This document shows positions 22,887 through 23,322 of a stretch of 23,322 nt of DNA, piece by piece. Source of the DNA: JACMME01 sp051005015. Its GTDB lineage: Bacteria > Gemmatimonadota > Gemmatimonadetes > Gemmatimonadales > Gemmatimonadaceae. How positions within the stretch are numbered: the stretch's first letter is position 1; each line of letters starts with the position of its first letter. The notes below the pieces were generated by a model. That model did not search any database. It was not told where the DNA came from and was given only the letters and a program-made list of their open reading frames with translations. The stretch lies in contig JBPCJT010000245.1 in assembly GCA_051005015.1 (NCBI GenBank), positions 1 through 23,322 on the forward strand, in the 5' to 3' direction. Both the position numbers and the translations under genes were made by a program.

Positions 22887-23322
22887 ATGCGCCGAGTTGG
22901 ACTGCTCGTGTTCGCCGTTGCCATTTTGCACGCGCCGGCTGCAGCGCAGATAGCCAACGAGCGCTTGTTCTACTACACGGATACCGAGGACAGCTACGCG
23001 AGCTTCGTAAAGCACATCGATCAGATCTCCATCGTTGCGCCCGGCTCCTATACCATCGATAGCCTTGGCATTATGTGGGGAAACATTGACCGCCGCGTGC
23101 TCGATCTCGCCAAACGCAATGGCGTCCGCGTGATGCCGCTCGTCATCAACGAATCATTCCACCAGCCATCGCTCAGCCGGCTCCTTGCCGATACCGCAGC
23201 CCGCGCGCGGTCAGTCCGGACCATGGTTGATCTGTGCCGGCAGCATGGCCTCTGGGGCCTGCAGTTCGACATTGAAAACGTGAGCGTGGCGGACCGCGAT
23301 CGCCTCACCGCCTGGTACACCG
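22887..23322 (+). CDS. GH18-type secreted glycosidase, N-terminal part (runs off the window)
   Basis: 145 residues are visible from the ATG at 22887 (GAGG 8 nt upstream), with no stop before the window ends. A signal peptide, MRRVGLLVFAVAILHAPAAAQ, is followed by the start of a TIM barrel: FYYTDTEDSYASFVKHIDQ, ISIVAPGSYTIDSLG, RRVLDLAKRNGVRVMPLVIN, then GLQFDIENV (Asp128, Glu130), the DxE end of the GH18 catalytic motif on strand 4. The pattern is nearest to YaaH/spore-cortex-type GH18 proteins that act on peptidoglycan or chitin-like glycans. A cell-wall role would suit the divergent NlpC/P60 neighbour. The rest of the barrel and any LysM domain are outside the window. Confidence 0.8.
   Translation, partial: MRRVGLLVFAVAILHAPAAAQIANERLFYYTDTEDSYASFVKHIDQISIVAPGSYTIDSLGIMWGNIDRRVLDLAKRNGVRVMPLVINESFHQPSLSRLLADTAARARSVRTMVDLCRQHGLWGLQFDIENVSVADRDRLTAWYT

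Noticed and set aside
22379..23062. Plus-strand frame of 227 codons covering the divergent region
   Set aside because: It overlaps the NlpC gene in antisense and the GH18-type gene in the wrong frame; the GH18 frame has a signal peptide and a catalytic motif.

Overview
The window is a gene-dense, GC-rich stretch from a Gram-negative bacterium with an outer membrane. It has about twenty protein genes, many carrying lipoprotein or Sec signal peptides, and several outer-membrane beta-barrels. The style (iterated lipoproteins, amidohydrolases, barrel fusions, GTG/TTG starts, 4-bp GTGA/ATGA overlaps) resembles Gemmatimonadota. That placement is an inference from general impression; no rRNA or other phylogenetic marker is present. 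I see no tRNA, CRISPR array, insertion sequence or phage gene.

Layout. (1) 1-7576, all on the minus strand. Transcription runs from a lipoprotein (7576) into a thioredoxin/NHL-repeat protein with an in-frame TGA at its catalytic Cys position (a likely selenoprotein), and then into an M1-type metallopeptidase lipoprotein that overlaps it by GTGA. A second cluster follows: fatty acid desaturase, YggX-like iron-trafficking protein, GH3 glycosidase lipoprotein, and the start of a Nudix gene cut by the window edge. (2) 7898-9287: a small histone H1-like basic protein (+) with a strong terminator, convergent with a membrane-anchored esterase (-). (3) 9684-11985: a Crp/Fnr-family regulator (-) divergent from a degenerate [FeFe]-hydrogenase-like, tail-anchored protein (+). 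(4) 12000-14462 (-): PafA-type alkaline phosphatase, Smr-like protein and small lipoprotein, overlapping in series. (5) 14795-17862 (+): three consecutive secreted genes carrying four cupredoxin (blue copper) domains, one of them fused to an outer-membrane barrel. (6) 17894-22606 (-): an iodotyrosine-deiodinase-like nitroreductase coupled to an NTF2-amidohydrolase fusion gene, an outer-membrane barrel protein, and a barrel-NlpC/P60 fusion. (7) 22887-end (+): the start of a GH18-type glycosidase.

The strongest signal is at 6581-6619. An in-frame TGA replaces the first Cys of the CxxC motif in an otherwise intact 514-codon gene. It is followed, at bacterial-SECIS distance, by a perfect 7-bp stem with an AGUU loop. 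The second most interesting region is the cupredoxin cluster at 14795-17862, which looks like a copper-based envelope electron-transfer module. The third is the hydrogenase-like protein paired with a Crp/Fnr regulator.
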